NCBI GenBank assembly: GCA_022652485.1 | Contig: JALCRK010000002.1 | Location: 1 to 64,000, forward strand | Direction: 5' to 3' | Length of the DNA: 64,000 bases | Source: Sphingobium sp. | GTDB taxonomy: Bacteria; Pseudomonadota; Alphaproteobacteria; Sphingomonadales; Sphingomonadaceae | Part shown: positions 7,567 to 16,261 of the stretch, piece after piece | How the letters are laid out: every line of letters begins with the position of its first letter | How positions within the stretch are numbered: position 1 is the first letter of the stretch | The notes under the pieces: model-generated | What the model was told of the DNA's origin: nothing | Databases searched by the model: none | The model's input: the letters and a program-made list of their open reading frames with translations, nothing else | Program-made: the position numbers and the translations under genes

Positions 7567-8307
7567 TCACGCCTCCCGCGCCCGGCGGGCGAGCCGCGCC
7601 TCGACCTTGTTCTGCGCCAGTATCGCGCGCATCCGCATCAGCACGATCGCCCCGAACCAGAGCGAGAAGCCCATCATCGTCAACCCGAGCGGCCACAGGA
7701 TCGCGCTGTCTATCGTCGAGCCGCGCATGGTGATGCTCGGCCCCTGATGCAGGCTGTTCCACCACACCACGCTGCGGTTGATGATGGGCAGGTTGACCGC
7801 GCCGACCAGCGCAAAAATCGCCGTAACGCGCGAGACGCCGCCATTGTCGCCGATGCCGCCCGCCTGCTCGGCACTGGCGCGGGCAAGCGCGATATAGCCG
7901 AAATAGAGGAACAGCAGTACCAGCATGCTCGTCATCCGCCCGTCCCACTCCCACCAGGTTCCCCATGTCGGGCGGCCCCAGATCGAGCCGGTGGCGAGGC
8001 AGATGGCGGTAAAGAGGGCGCCGGGCACCGCGATGGCGCGGCCCGCTACCCCGGCGAGCGGATGCCGCCACACCATCTGCACCAGCGCGGCTATCGCCAT
8101 GCTGCTCCATCCGCCCATGCCGAGCCAGGCGGCGGGGACATGGATATACATGATCCGGACCGAATCGCCCTGGAGATAGTCCGCAGGAGTGAGGAACAGC
8201 CCGCAAGCGGCGCCCGCCAGAATCAGCGTCAACCCAAGCCAGAACAGCCACGGTGTAAGCGGCCGGGCCAGGGAAAGGAACTTCGCAGGGTTCGCGAAAG
8301 CGTGCAT
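7567..8307 (-). CDS. ccmC: Heme exporter/transfer protein CcmC
   Basis: This 246-residue membrane protein has six hydrophobic segments and the WWD motif WGRPTWGTWWEWDGRMTS. It loads heme onto the histidine of CcmE in the periplasm. Flanking histidines expected as heme ligands are in YIHVPAAW and SLHQGPS. The start at 8307 (MHAFANPAKF) was preferred to upstream codons because those add about 39 non-family residues. It is the first gene of this ccm cluster; ccmA and ccmB are not in the window. Confidence 0.95.
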   Translation of the reverse strand: MHAFANPAKFLSLARPLTPWLFWLGLTLILAGAACGLFLTPADYLQGDSVRIMYIHVPAAWLGMGGWSSMAIAALVQMVWRHPLAGVAGRAIAVPGALFTAICLATGSIWGRPTWGTWWEWDGRMTSMLVLLFLYFGYIALARASAEQAGGIGDNGGVSRVTAIFALVGAVNLPIINRSVVWWNSLHQGPSITMRGSTIDSAILWPLGLTMMGFSLWFGAIVLMRMRAILAQNKVEARLARRAREA

Positions 8308-8479
8308 CGCGCGCCTCTTTAGCGGTGCAATACACAGAAGGCTAGGCTCCCCGAAGGTTGAAGTGCGACCAATGCCCATAAATGTGACAACCACATGAAA
8401 AAGAGGGGGGCGACAAAGCCGCATAAGCTCCCTATATGCGCGCTAACAGTCGCCCACATCCGAGAAACACGCATTTGCA

Positions 8480-9964
8480 ATGGACGCCGCGCCCATGCTG
8501 ACCACGCACCCTTTCGATGACGACAAGCTGCGCGAGGAGTGCGGCATCTTCGGCGTTTCCGGCGCGGAAACGGCCTCCGCGATGGTCGCGCTCGGGCTCC
8601 ATGCGCTCCAGCATCGCGGGCAGGAAGCAGCGGGAATCACCAGCTGGGACGGACGTGATTTCCACACCAAGCGCGCGATGGGCCATGTCGCGGGCAATTT
8701 CGACAATGACGAGGCGATTCGCGCCCTGCCCGGCAAGGTCGCCTGCGGCCATGTGCGCTATTCGACCACCGGCGAGACATCGCTGCGGAACGTGCAACCC
8801 CTCTATGCCGAGCTTTCGAGCGGCGGCTTCGCGGTGGCGCACAATGGCAACATCTCCAACGCGATGAAGCTGCGGCGCGAGCTGATTCGGCGTGGCTCGA
8901 TATTCCAGTCCACCTCGGATACCGAGGTCATCATCCACCTTGTCGCGACATCGAGCTATCGCACCCTGCTGGACCGGTTCATCGATGCGCTGAAGCAGGT
9001 CGAGGGCGCCTATTCGCTGATCTGCATGACGGCCGAGGGCATGATCGCCTGCCGCGACCCGCTGGGCATCCGCCCGCTGGTGATGGGCCGTTTGGGCGAT
9101 GCGGTGATCTTCGCGTCCGAGACGGTGGCGTTCGATGTCGTCGGCGCCGAATATGTCCGCCAGGTCGAACCGGGCGAGCTGATCGTGGTACCGCATATCG
9201 CAGGCGCCGATCAGGTCCGCAGCCACCGCCCGTTCGGCGACACGCATCCGCGCCCGTGCATTTTCGAGCATGTCTATTTTTCTCGCCCCGACTCGATCGT
9301 CGACGGCAGCAGCGTCTATTCGGTGCGCAAGGCAATCGGCGCGCAGCTGGCGCTCGAGAATCCGGTCGAGGCGGATTATGTGATCCCGGTGCCGGACTCG
9401 GGCGTGCCCGCCGCCATCGGTTACGCCCAGCAGTCGGGCATCCCGTTCGAACTTGGCATCATCCGTTCGCACTATATCGGCCGCACCTTCATCCAGCCGG
9501 GCGATCAGGTGCGCCATCTCGGCGTGAAATTGAAGCACAACGCCAACCGTGCGCTGATCGACGGCAAGCGCATCGTGCTGATCGACGACAGCATCGTGCG
9601 CGGCACCACATCGCTCAAGATCGTGCAGATGATGCGCGAGGCGGGCGCGAAGGAAGTGCACATGCGCATCGCCAGCCCACCGACCAAGCATAGCTGCTTC
9701 TATGGCGTCGATACGCCGGAGCGTACCAAGCTGCTCGCACACAAGCTCGACATCGGCGGTATGCGCGAGTTCATCCACGCCGACAGCTTGTCCTTCCTCT
9801 CCATCGACGGCCTTTACAAGGCGCTGGGCGAGGTGAAGCGCGCCGACATCCGCCCGCAATATTGCGATGCGTGCTTCACGGGCGACTATCCGACCGCGCT
9901 TACTGACCAGGACGAGGCAGAGGTGCGCGATCAGCTGGAACTGCTGTCCGAACGGGTATCCTGA
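8480..9964 (+). CDS. purF: Amidophosphoribosyltransferase PurF
   Basis: This 494-residue enzyme makes phosphoribosylamine from PRPP and glutamine, the first committed step of purine synthesis. The N-terminal glutaminase nucleophile is Cys21 (LREECGIFGVSG), exposed after removal of a short propeptide. The PRPP-binding motif RIVLIDDSIVRGTTS lies near residue 370. Conserved cysteines late in the sequence (YCDACFTGDYP) fit the iron-sulfur-containing Bacillus-type subgroup. It is divergent from ccmC and followed after 5 bp by an SDR gene. Confidence 0.97.
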   Translation: MDAAPMLTTHPFDDDKLREECGIFGVSGAETASAMVALGLHALQHRGQEAAGITSWDGRDFHTKRAMGHVAGNFDNDEAIRALPGKVACGHVRYSTTGETSLRNVQPLYAELSSGGFAVAHNGNISNAMKLRRELIRRGSIFQSTSDTEVIIHLVATSSYRTLLDRFIDALKQVEGAYSLICMTAEGMIACRDPLGIRPLVMGRLGDAVIFASETVAFDVVGAEYVRQVEPGELIVVPHIAGADQVRSHRPFGDTHPRPCIFEHVYFSRPDSIVDGSSVYSVRKAIGAQLALENPVEADYVIPVPDSGVPAAIGYAQQSGIPFELGIIRSHYIGRTFIQPGDQVRHLGVKLKHNANRALIDGKRIVLIDDSIVRGTTSLKIVQMMREAGAKEVHMRIASPPTKHSCFYGVDTPERTKLLAHKLDIGGMREFIHADSLSFLSIDGLYKALGEVKRADIRPQYCDACFTGDYPTALTDQDEAEVRDQLELLSERVS

Positions 9965-9969
9965 GCATC

Positions 9970-10692
9970 ATGACTGACGTTGCAAACAAGCCGCTCGCCG
10001 GCAAGCTCGCCCTCGTGACGGGCGCCAGCCGGGGGATCGGCGCCGAAACCGCCGTGGCGCTCGGGTCAGCGGGCGCGCATGTCATCCTCGTCGCGCGCAC
10101 GTCCGCGGGACTGGAAGAAATCGAGGCGCGCATTCATGAGGTGGGCGGCAGCGCCACCATCGCGCCGCTCGATCTGATCGACGGCGAGAGCATCGGGCGG
10201 CTGGCGAACGCGATTGCCGGGCGCTGGCAGGCGCTCGATATTCTTGTGCTCAACGCCGCGCTGCTCGGCAGCCTCGCCTCGGTTCCGGCGATCGACACCA
10301 AGGAATTCGCCAAGGTGATTACCTTGAACATCAGCGCCAACCAGGCGCTGATCGCGGCATTCGATCCGTTGCTGCGCGCCTCGCAGGATGCGCGGGTGGT
10401 GGCGCTGACCAGCAGCGTCGCCAAAACGCCCCGCCCCTATTGGGGAGGCTATGCCGCAACCAAGGCGGCGCTGGAGGCGCTGGTGCTGGCCTATGGCGAG
10501 GAAGTGAAGAACATCTCCTCAATCCGTACCCACATCGTCGACCCCGGCGCGACCCGTAGCGCGATGCGCGCCAAGGCATTCCCGGGTGAAGATCCGGCGA
10601 CGCTGAAAGGCCCGGAAGTGGTGGGCCGCGCCATTCTCGATCTGGTGACGAGCGATGCGCCCGATGGGCACAGGATACGGGTGGAAGCGTAA
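9970..10692 (+). CDS. Short-chain dehydrogenase/reductase (SDR) family oxidoreductase
   Basis: This 240-residue classical SDR has the nucleotide-binding motif TGASRGIGAE near residue 20, the NAAL motif (VLNAALLGS) and the active site TSSV...YAATK (Ser, Tyr, Lys). Substrate cannot be predicted. It starts 5 bp after purF, so the two are probably co-transcribed, although no purine-pathway role is known to me. A REP pair follows the stop by 11 bp and may end or stabilise the transcript. Confidence 0.92.
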   Translation: MTDVANKPLAGKLALVTGASRGIGAETAVALGSAGAHVILVARTSAGLEEIEARIHEVGGSATIAPLDLIDGESIGRLANAIAGRWQALDILVLNAALLGSLASVPAIDTKEFAKVITLNISANQALIAAFDPLLRASQDARVVALTSSVAKTPRPYWGGYAATKAALEALVLAYGEEVKNISSIRTHIVDPGATRSAMRAKAFPGEDPATLKGPEVVGRAILDLVTSDAPDGHRIRVEA

Positions 10693-10703
10693 AATCGCTG
10701 TAT

Positions 10704-10776
10704 CGTCATCCCCGCGAACGCGGGGATTCAGTTGAGGGACGATTGGAGCTGGATTCCCGCTTTCGCGGGAATGACG
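10704..10776. repeat. REP hairpin pair (GCGGGAAT type)
   Basis: Stem 1 is ATCCCCGC/GCGGGGAT around GAAC (10708-10727). Stem 2 is ATTCCCGC/GCGGGAAT around TTTC (10753-10772). CGTCAT and ATGACG at the outer edges make the whole unit an inverted pair of about 73 bp. It lies between the convergent SDR gene and a small hypothetical gene. Confidence 0.9.
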
Positions 10777-10794
10777 AAGAGATTTCTTAACCCG

Positions 10795-10998
10795 TCAGCC
10801 CTTTTTGCGGCGCTCCGGGCCGTCATAATTCGCATCCGAACCCGCAACACGGCGGTCATGCGCCAGCAGCACCTGCCCCAGCCAGCGCGTACGCACATTC
10901 TCGGCATCGGCAACGGCCTGCAAAGATCCCAGCTCCTCGTAAAGCCGCTTCAGCCGCGCGGCTTCCTCATGGCTGACGGTCGGTCCCAAGAAGCTCAT
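10795..10998 (-). CDS. Small conserved-looking hypothetical protein
   Basis: This 67-residue protein begins MSFLGPTVSHEEAARLKRLY and has a helical middle resembling a helix-turn-helix (LGSLQAVADAENVRTRWLGQ), followed by a basic C-terminus (DGPERRKKG). Codon use matches the neighbours. No function is recognised. It is read from the strand opposite to the SDR gene and sits 59 bp from the GST-like gene's stop. Confidence 0.6.
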   Translation of the reverse strand: MSFLGPTVSHEEAARLKRLYEELGSLQAVADAENVRTRWLGQVLLAHDRRVAGSDANYDGPERRKKG

Positions 10999-11057
10999 CC
11001 CACATTCCCTTCATTCGGAAAAACGCGGGAATTCTGCCCGATTGTGGTTAAGAAACC

Positions 11058-11729
11058 CTAAAAATCGGGCTTGTCATAATAAGGAGGAGGCACGATCACT
11101 TCCATCCGCTCCGACAGCAGCGGCCGGAACGAGGGGCGGGACTTGAACCCCGCATACCAGCGCTTGACCGGCTCGTGCCCGGCCCAGTCGATGCCGCCGA
11201 GATAGTCCGCGACCGAAATATGCGCCGCCGCCGCGATGTCCGCCAGGCTCATCGTGCCCCCCGCCAGCCAGCTGCGGTGATCGAGCAGATAATCCATATA
11301 ATCCATATGGGTATTGGCGTTGCGCATCGCCTCGCGCAGGCGGCCACCATCAGGGGGCGCACGGTGGACGATGCGTTTGCGCATCCGCTCCTCCAGCAAG
11401 GGCGCGACGACATCGCGATAGAAGATCTGGTCAATCCATGCGGTGAGGCGACGGATTTCCGCGCGCGTGGTCGGGCTGCCGCTGATGAGCGGCATCTTCT
11501 CGACCGTTTCCTCGAAATATTCGCAGATCGCCTGGCTGTCGATCAGCACCGCGCCCTTGTCATCGTCGACCATCACCGGCGTGGTGCCGGCGGGATTCAG
11601 ATCGAGGAACGCGTCCTGCTGCTCCCACGGCAGCTCGCGCACCAGATCATAGCCGACGCCCTTCTCGGCGAGCTGAAGACGGACCTTGCGGGAAAAGGGG
11701 CAGAGGGGGAATTGATAGAGACGCCACAT
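11058..11729 (-). CDS. fzlA: Glutathione S-transferase-fold protein, probable FzlA (FtsZ-binding) homologue
   Basis: This 223-residue protein has a thioredoxin-like N-terminal domain (WRLYQFPLCPFSRKVRLQLA), a helical GST C-terminal domain (LLDHRSWLAGGTMSLADIAA) and the tail VIVPPPYYDKPDF. The tail resembles the C-terminus of FzlA, the alphaproteobacterial GST-like protein that binds FtsZ and promotes constriction. In FzlA this tail is functionally important. A generic GST is the alternative. The N-terminal CPFS could support thiol chemistry, but FzlA does not need it. It is followed by parE on the same strand. Confidence 0.7.
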   Translation of the reverse strand: MWRLYQFPLCPFSRKVRLQLAEKGVGYDLVRELPWEQQDAFLDLNPAGTTPVMVDDDKGAVLIDSQAICEYFEETVEKMPLISGSPTTRAEIRRLTAWIDQIFYRDVVAPLLEERMRKRIVHRAPPDGGRLREAMRNANTHMDYMDYLLDHRSWLAGGTMSLADIAAAAHISVADYLGGIDWAGHEPVKRWYAGFKSRPSFRPLLSERMEVIVPPPYYDKPDF

Positions 11730-11818
11730 GCGCCTTCTCTAGCGCGTTGAGTGCACGATGCCAGAGCATTTTCCGCAAATGCGCCGACCGACACCGAAGC
11801 GCCCCGCACGCGATCGGC

Positions 11819-13798
11819 TCAGGCGTCGATCATTTCCTCGTCCAGCGCCGCCGCGTTGTCCTGAATGAAGGCGAAGCGGTGGGCCGGGTTGGTGCCCATC
11901 AGCCGGTCGACCAGATCCTTGACGCCCGCCGCTTCCTCATATTCCTGCGGCAGGGTGATGCGGATCAGCCCGCGCGTCCTCGGGTCCATTGTCGTTTCGC
12001 GCAGCTGCGCCGGGTTCATCTCGCCCAGCCCCTTGAAGCGCGAGACATCGACCTTTTTGCCTTTCAGCTCCTTCGCAAGAATCTCGTCCTTGTGCGCATC
12101 GTCCCGCGCGTAGACACTCTTGCCGCCCGAGGTGAGGCGATAGAGCGGCGGCTGCGCGAGATAGAGATGCCCGCGCTTCACCAGCTCGGACATCTCCTGA
12201 AAGAAAAAGGTCATCAGCAGCGTGGCGATATGCGCGCCATCGACATCCGCGTCGGTCATGATGACGATGCGCTCATAGCGCAGATTGTCCGGGTTGCAGT
12301 CCTTGCGCGTGCCGCAGCCGATCGCCTGGATGAGGTCCGCAATCTCCTGATTGGCGAGGATCTTCTGCGCGGTGGCCGAGGCGACGTTCAATATCTTGCC
12401 GCGAATGGGGAGGATCGCCTGGGTTTTCCTGTCCCGCGCCTGCTTGGCGGAGCCGCCCGCGCTGTCACCCTCGACAATGAAAATCTCCGTGCCCGCCGGA
12501 TCGTCCGCGCTGCAATCGGTCAGCTTGCCGGGCAGGCGCAGCTTGCGGCCCGAGGTAGCCGTCTTGCGCTTCACCTCCTTCTCGGCCTTGCGGGCGAGGC
12601 GCTCGTCCATCCGCTCGATCACATAGGCCAGCAGCGCCTTGCCGCGCTCCATATTGTCGGCGAGGAAATGATCGAAATGATCGCGCACCGCCTTTTCGAC
12701 AAGCCCGCTCGCTTCGGGGCTGGTGAGGCGATCCTTGGTCTGGCTCTGGAACTGCGGATCGCGGATGAAGACGCTGAGCATCAGCTCGCACCCGGTCATC
12801 ACATCGTCCGCCGTGATATCCTTCGCCTTCTTGACGCCCGCCAGCTCGCCGAAGGCGCGGATGCCCTTTACCAAAGCCGCGCGGACGCCCGCCTCGTGCG
12901 TGCCGCCATCCGGGGTCGGGATCGTGTTGCAATACCAGCTGTAGCTGCCATCGGACCACAAGGGCCAGGCCACTGCCCATTCGGCACGGCCCGTTGCTCC
13001 CGCGAACTCCTGCGTACCGGTGAAGAAATCCTTGGTCGCGCATTGCCGCTGGCCGACCTGCTCGGCGAGATGATCGGCAAGGCCGCCGGGAAACTGGAAC
13101 ACCGCCTCGGCGGGTGTATCGTCGATGATGAGCGAAGGATCGCAGCGCCAGCGTATCTCGACGCCCGCGAACAGATAGGCCTTGGAGCGCGCCAGCTTGT
13201 AAAGTCGCGTCGGCTTGAAGTGCAGCGCGCCAAAGATCTCAGCGTCCGGCACAAAGGTTACAGATGTGCCACGCCGGTTGGGCGCTGCGCCGATTTTCTC
13301 CAGCGCGCCCTGCGGATGCCCCTTCGAGAAACGCTGGCGGAACAGCTCGCGGTTGCGCGCGACCTCGACCGTCGTATCGACAGAGAGCGCATTCACCACG
13401 CTGACGCCGACACCATGCAGACCGCCAGAGGTGGAATAGGCCTTGTCGCTGAACTTGCCGCCGGAGTGCAGCGTGGTGAGGATCACCTCCAGCGCCGACT
13501 TGCCAGGAAATTTGGGGTGCGGATCGACCGGGATGCCACGGCCGTTGTCGGTGATCGTCAGGCGGTTGCCGGGTTCGAGCACCAGCTCGATCCGCGTCGC
13601 GTGGCCAGCCACCGCCTCGTCCATCGCGTTGTCGAGCACTTCGGAGGCGAGATGGTGCAACGCGCGCTCGTCCGTCCCGCCGATATACATGCCGGGGCGG
13701 CGGCGCACCGGCTCCAGCCCCTCCAGCACCTCGATCGAGGAGGCGTCATAATTGCCGGAGGATGTGGAGGAAGCGGACGCGAAAAGATCATCTGACAT
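11819..13798 (-). CDS. parE: DNA topoisomerase IV subunit B (ParE)
   Basis: This 659-residue ATPase subunit of topoisomerase IV decatenates daughter chromosomes together with ParC. The GHKL ATPase motifs are EVLDNAMDEA, DNGRGIPVD and GGLHGVGVSVVNAL. The TOPRIM motifs are EIFIVEGDSAGG (around residue 440) and DADVDGAHI. The QTKDRLTSPEA segment is typical of ParE rather than GyrB. The start at 13798 (MSDDLFASASS) was chosen over a longer form that adds 12 unrelated residues. Confidence 0.95.
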   Translation of the reverse strand: MSDDLFASASSTSSGNYDASSIEVLEGLEPVRRRPGMYIGGTDERALHHLASEVLDNAMDEAVAGHATRIELVLEPGNRLTITDNGRGIPVDPHPKFPGKSALEVILTTLHSGGKFSDKAYSTSGGLHGVGVSVVNALSVDTTVEVARNRELFRQRFSKGHPQGALEKIGAAPNRRGTSVTFVPDAEIFGALHFKPTRLYKLARSKAYLFAGVEIRWRCDPSLIIDDTPAEAVFQFPGGLADHLAEQVGQRQCATKDFFTGTQEFAGATGRAEWAVAWPLWSDGSYSWYCNTIPTPDGGTHEAGVRAALVKGIRAFGELAGVKKAKDITADDVMTGCELMLSVFIRDPQFQSQTKDRLTSPEASGLVEKAVRDHFDHFLADNMERGKALLAYVIERMDERLARKAEKEVKRKTATSGRKLRLPGKLTDCSADDPAGTEIFIVEGDSAGGSAKQARDRKTQAILPIRGKILNVASATAQKILANQEIADLIQAIGCGTRKDCNPDNLRYERIVIMTDADVDGAHIATLLMTFFFQEMSELVKRGHLYLAQPPLYRLTSGGKSVYARDDAHKDEILAKELKGKKVDVSRFKGLGEMNPAQLRETTMDPRTRGLIRITLPQEYEEAAGVKDLVDRLMGTNPAHRFAFIQDNAAALDEEMIDA

Positions 13799-13838
13799 GA
13801 GAGCGGTATAGGGGGAGGAGTGGCCGGGGGGCAAGGGG

Positions 13839-14633
13839 TCAGACTTGGGTCAGTGCCCCCACCAACGACTTGACCTTCTTCTGCCGCCATTGGGGCGTCG
13901 GCGCGATGAGCCAGTAGCCCCGCGTGCGCTCGACCGGCGCGCCGATCTGCCGCGCACGTCCCGCATCGATCGCCGCCTGCGCGAGGAGCAGCGGCACCGA
14001 GGCGCGGCCCAGTCCGGCAATCGCCGCCGCAAGGGCCAGCCCGGCGTCAGCCACGCTGATGCTACCCGCCCCGCCGTCTTCCGGGCAGCCGGGCCAGCCG
14101 ATCCAGCCATCTGCACCGCCATCAGCAGCTTCAACCGTCACGAATTCCGCCCGGTCGAGCGCCACGCCCTCATGCTCGCCCGGCCCGTCCGCCAGTACAA
14201 CCGCGAGATCCAGATTGGCTTCAGTGAAATCGGGCGGGGTATCGGCGGCGATAAGGGTGAAGTGCAACTCCTCATGCGCGGACGCATAAGCCGAAAGGCG
14301 GGGCAGCAGCCATGCGGTAGAAATGTCCCTCGGCGCGGCGATGGCAAGCGCATTGGACGATTGCCCCGCCTGCATCGCGTGCACCGCTTCCTCGAACATC
14401 AGGAAGCCGCCGCGCAGCGCCTCCAGCGCGCCCTCGGTCTCCGGCGTCAGCTCCAGCCCCTTGGGCGTACGGCGGAACAGCACCACGCCGAGCATATCCT
14501 CCAGCGCGCGGATCTGCTGGCCCACTGCGGCGGGAGTGACCGCCAGCTCGTCAGCTGCGCGGGTGAAGGAGAGGTGCCGAGCCGCCGCATCCAGCACGCG
14601 CAAGCCGTTCAATGGCAGGTGGGTGCGCTTCAT
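13839..14633 (-). CDS. LysR-family transcriptional regulator, GcvA-like
   Basis: This 264-residue protein begins with a winged helix-turn-helix (LPLNGLRVLDAAARHLSFTRAADELAVT, residues 6-33), then LGVVLFRRTPKGLELT. A substrate-binding-like C-terminal domain follows. The N-terminus matches the GcvA subgroup. The C-terminal domain is slightly short (typical full length is 290-310), so part of the second lobe may be missing. It overlaps the apaG stop by ATGA, so it is co-translated with apaG rather than divergent from a target. The regulated genes are unknown. Confidence 0.88.
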   Translation of the reverse strand: MKRTHLPLNGLRVLDAAARHLSFTRAADELAVTPAAVGQQIRALEDMLGVVLFRRTPKGLELTPETEGALEALRGGFLMFEEAVHAMQAGQSSNALAIAAPRDISTAWLLPRLSAYASAHEELHFTLIAADTPPDFTEANLDLAVVLADGPGEHEGVALDRAEFVTVEAADGGADGWIGWPGCPEDGGAGSISVADAGLALAAAIAGLGRASVPLLLAQAAIDAGRARQIGAPVERTRGYWLIAPTPQWRQKKVKSLVGALTQV

Positions 14634-15028
14634 TGCGCCTCCGCCGGAGCGACCAGCGCGAAACGGGGAATGGCGACCCTCAGCATCCGCCCATCCGCCG
14701 CGACCATGTTGTAATGCCCCTCCATCACGCCCGTAGAGGTGGTGAGCGGGCAGCCGGAGACATAATCATAGGAACCGCCGGGGTGGATCACCGGCTGCTC
14801 GCCGACAACCCCCTCGCCCTCGACATGGTGGATAGTGCCGCGCCCGTCGGTAATCGCCCAGCGGCGCGAGAGGAGCTGCACCGGAGCGTCGCCCTCGTTC
14901 TCGATCCGCACATGATAGGCCCAGAACCAGCGCCCCCGCTCGGGGTCGGACTGCTCGGGCAGGAAGCTCACCGATACGCGGACGATGATGTCGTCCGTCG
15001 CGGAATAATATGGAAACAATGCCTTCAC
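14630..15028 (-). CDS. apaG: ApaG family protein
   Basis: This 132-residue single-domain protein has the ApaG fold, a fibronectin-III-like beta sandwich. The core is VSVSFLPEQSDPERGRWFWAYHVRIENEG, then the conserved Trp/Gly motifs LLSRRWAITDGRG and GSYDYVSGCPLTTSTGVMEG. ApaG is linked to Co2+/Mg2+ resistance and Ap4A levels, but its biochemical role is unsettled. It starts with GTG at 15028 and overlaps the LysR gene. Fifteen bp separate it from metZ, so metZ-apaG-LysR may share a transcript. Confidence 0.94.
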   Translation of the reverse strand: MKALFPYYSATDDIIVRVSVSFLPEQSDPERGRWFWAYHVRIENEGDAPVQLLSRRWAITDGRGTIHHVEGEGVVGEQPVIHPGGSYDYVSGCPLTTSTGVMEGHYNMVAADGRMLRVAIPRFALVAPAEAQ

Positions 15029-15043
15029 GGGGCCGAGCTTCCC

Positions 15044-16252
15044 CTAAAGCCCGACCGCCGTCAATGCCTGATCCAAATCGTCGATCAGATCCTGCGGATC
15101 TTCGAGGCCCACATTGATCCGCACCATGCCCTCGGTGACGCCCATGTCAGCCCGCACCTCCGGTGTCAGGCTGCTGTGCGTCGAGGAGGCCGGGTGCGTC
15201 ATCAGCGACTTGGCGTCGCCAATATTGTTCGAGATGTCGATCAGTTCCAGCGCGTTCAGCATCGCCATCGCGTTCTCGCGCCCGCCGTCGATCTCGAACG
15301 AGAAGATCGGCCCGGCATAGCGCATCTGGCTCATGGCGAGCTCGTGCTGCGGATGGCTGGGCAGGCCGGGGAACAGCACCTTGCCGAGGCGCTGCTCCAG
15401 ATGACGCGCGACGAGGAGTGCGTTTTCGGACTGCTTCACGGCGCGCAGTTCCAGCGTCTCCAGCCCTTTCAGCACCACCCAGGCGCTGAAGGGAGAAAGC
15501 GTCGGGCCGGTGTTGCGCTGGAACGGCAGCAGCTTGGTGTTGATGAAATCCGCCGAGCCGCACACCGCGCCCGCGAGCACGCGGCCCTGCCCGTCCATCA
15601 GCTTGGTCGCGGCATAGGCGACAACATCCGCGCCCAGCTCCAGCGGGCGTTGCAGCGCCGACGACGCGAAGGCGTTGTCCACCACGCTCAATATGCCGTG
15701 CTCGCGCGCAAGCGCACTCACCGCGCGGATATCCACCACGTCCATCGTGGGGTTGGCCGGCGTCTCGAAGAAGAACATCTTCGTGTTGGGCTTGATCGCC
15801 TTCTTCCACGCATCAAGATCGCGCCCATCGACCGGCGTCGCCTCGATGCCGAAGCGCGGTAGCAGATTGTCCGTCACCCAGCGGGTCGGGCCGAACGCCG
15901 CCCGCGCGATAACCATATGATCGCCCGCCGACAGGGCGCACAGCATCACCGCGCTCATCGCCGCCATGCCGCTCGCCTGCACGCGGCACGCTTCCGCGCC
16001 TTCCATCAGGGCGATGCGCTCCTCCAGCATCTGAACGGTCGGGTTCTGCGTGCGGGAATAGGTCATGCCCGGCTGCTCGCCCGCGAAGCGCGCGGCTACC
16101 GTCTGCGCATCGTCATAGCTGTAGCCGGAGGTGACGTAGATCGCCTCCGACGTCTCGCCCTGCTCGCTGCGCCACGTGCCGCCGCGTACGGCCTGCGTGG
16201 CCGGACGCCATTTGGAGGTGATGGCGCGGTTTTGGCCGGTATCGCGTTTCAT
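15044..16252 (-). CDS. metZ: O-succinylhomoserine sulfhydrylase MetZ
   Basis: This 402-residue PLP enzyme of the Cys/Met metabolism family converts O-succinylhomoserine and sulfide to homocysteine. The PLP lysine is in YAATKLMDGQGR near residue 211. Substrate-phosphate contacts are seen in YSRTQNPTV and ASGMAA. The opening TQAVRGGTWRSEQGETSEAI is typical of MetZ rather than MetB or MetC. It lies 9 bp downstream of leuB on the same strand, so there is no room for a SAM riboswitch directly in front of it. Confidence 0.95.
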   Translation of the reverse strand: MKRDTGQNRAITSKWRPATQAVRGGTWRSEQGETSEAIYVTSGYSYDDAQTVAARFAGEQPGMTYSRTQNPTVQMLEERIALMEGAEACRVQASGMAAMSAVMLCALSAGDHMVIARAAFGPTRWVTDNLLPRFGIEATPVDGRDLDAWKKAIKPNTKMFFFETPANPTMDVVDIRAVSALAREHGILSVVDNAFASSALQRPLELGADVVAYAATKLMDGQGRVLAGAVCGSADFINTKLLPFQRNTGPTLSPFSAWVVLKGLETLELRAVKQSENALLVARHLEQRLGKVLFPGLPSHPQHELAMSQMRYAGPIFSFEIDGGRENAMAMLNALELIDISNNIGDAKSLMTHPASSTHSSLTPEVRADMGVTEGMVRINVGLEDPQDLIDDLDQALTAVGL

Positions 16253-16261
16253 GATGCTTCC

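Noticed and set aside
8432..9859. 475-codon minus-strand open frame opposite purF
   Set aside because: purF is complete with all catalytic motifs; the opposite frame has no recognisable features.
11747..13795. 682-codon plus-strand open frame opposite parE
   Set aside because: parE is full length with ATPase and TOPRIM motifs; the opposite frame is a composition artefact.
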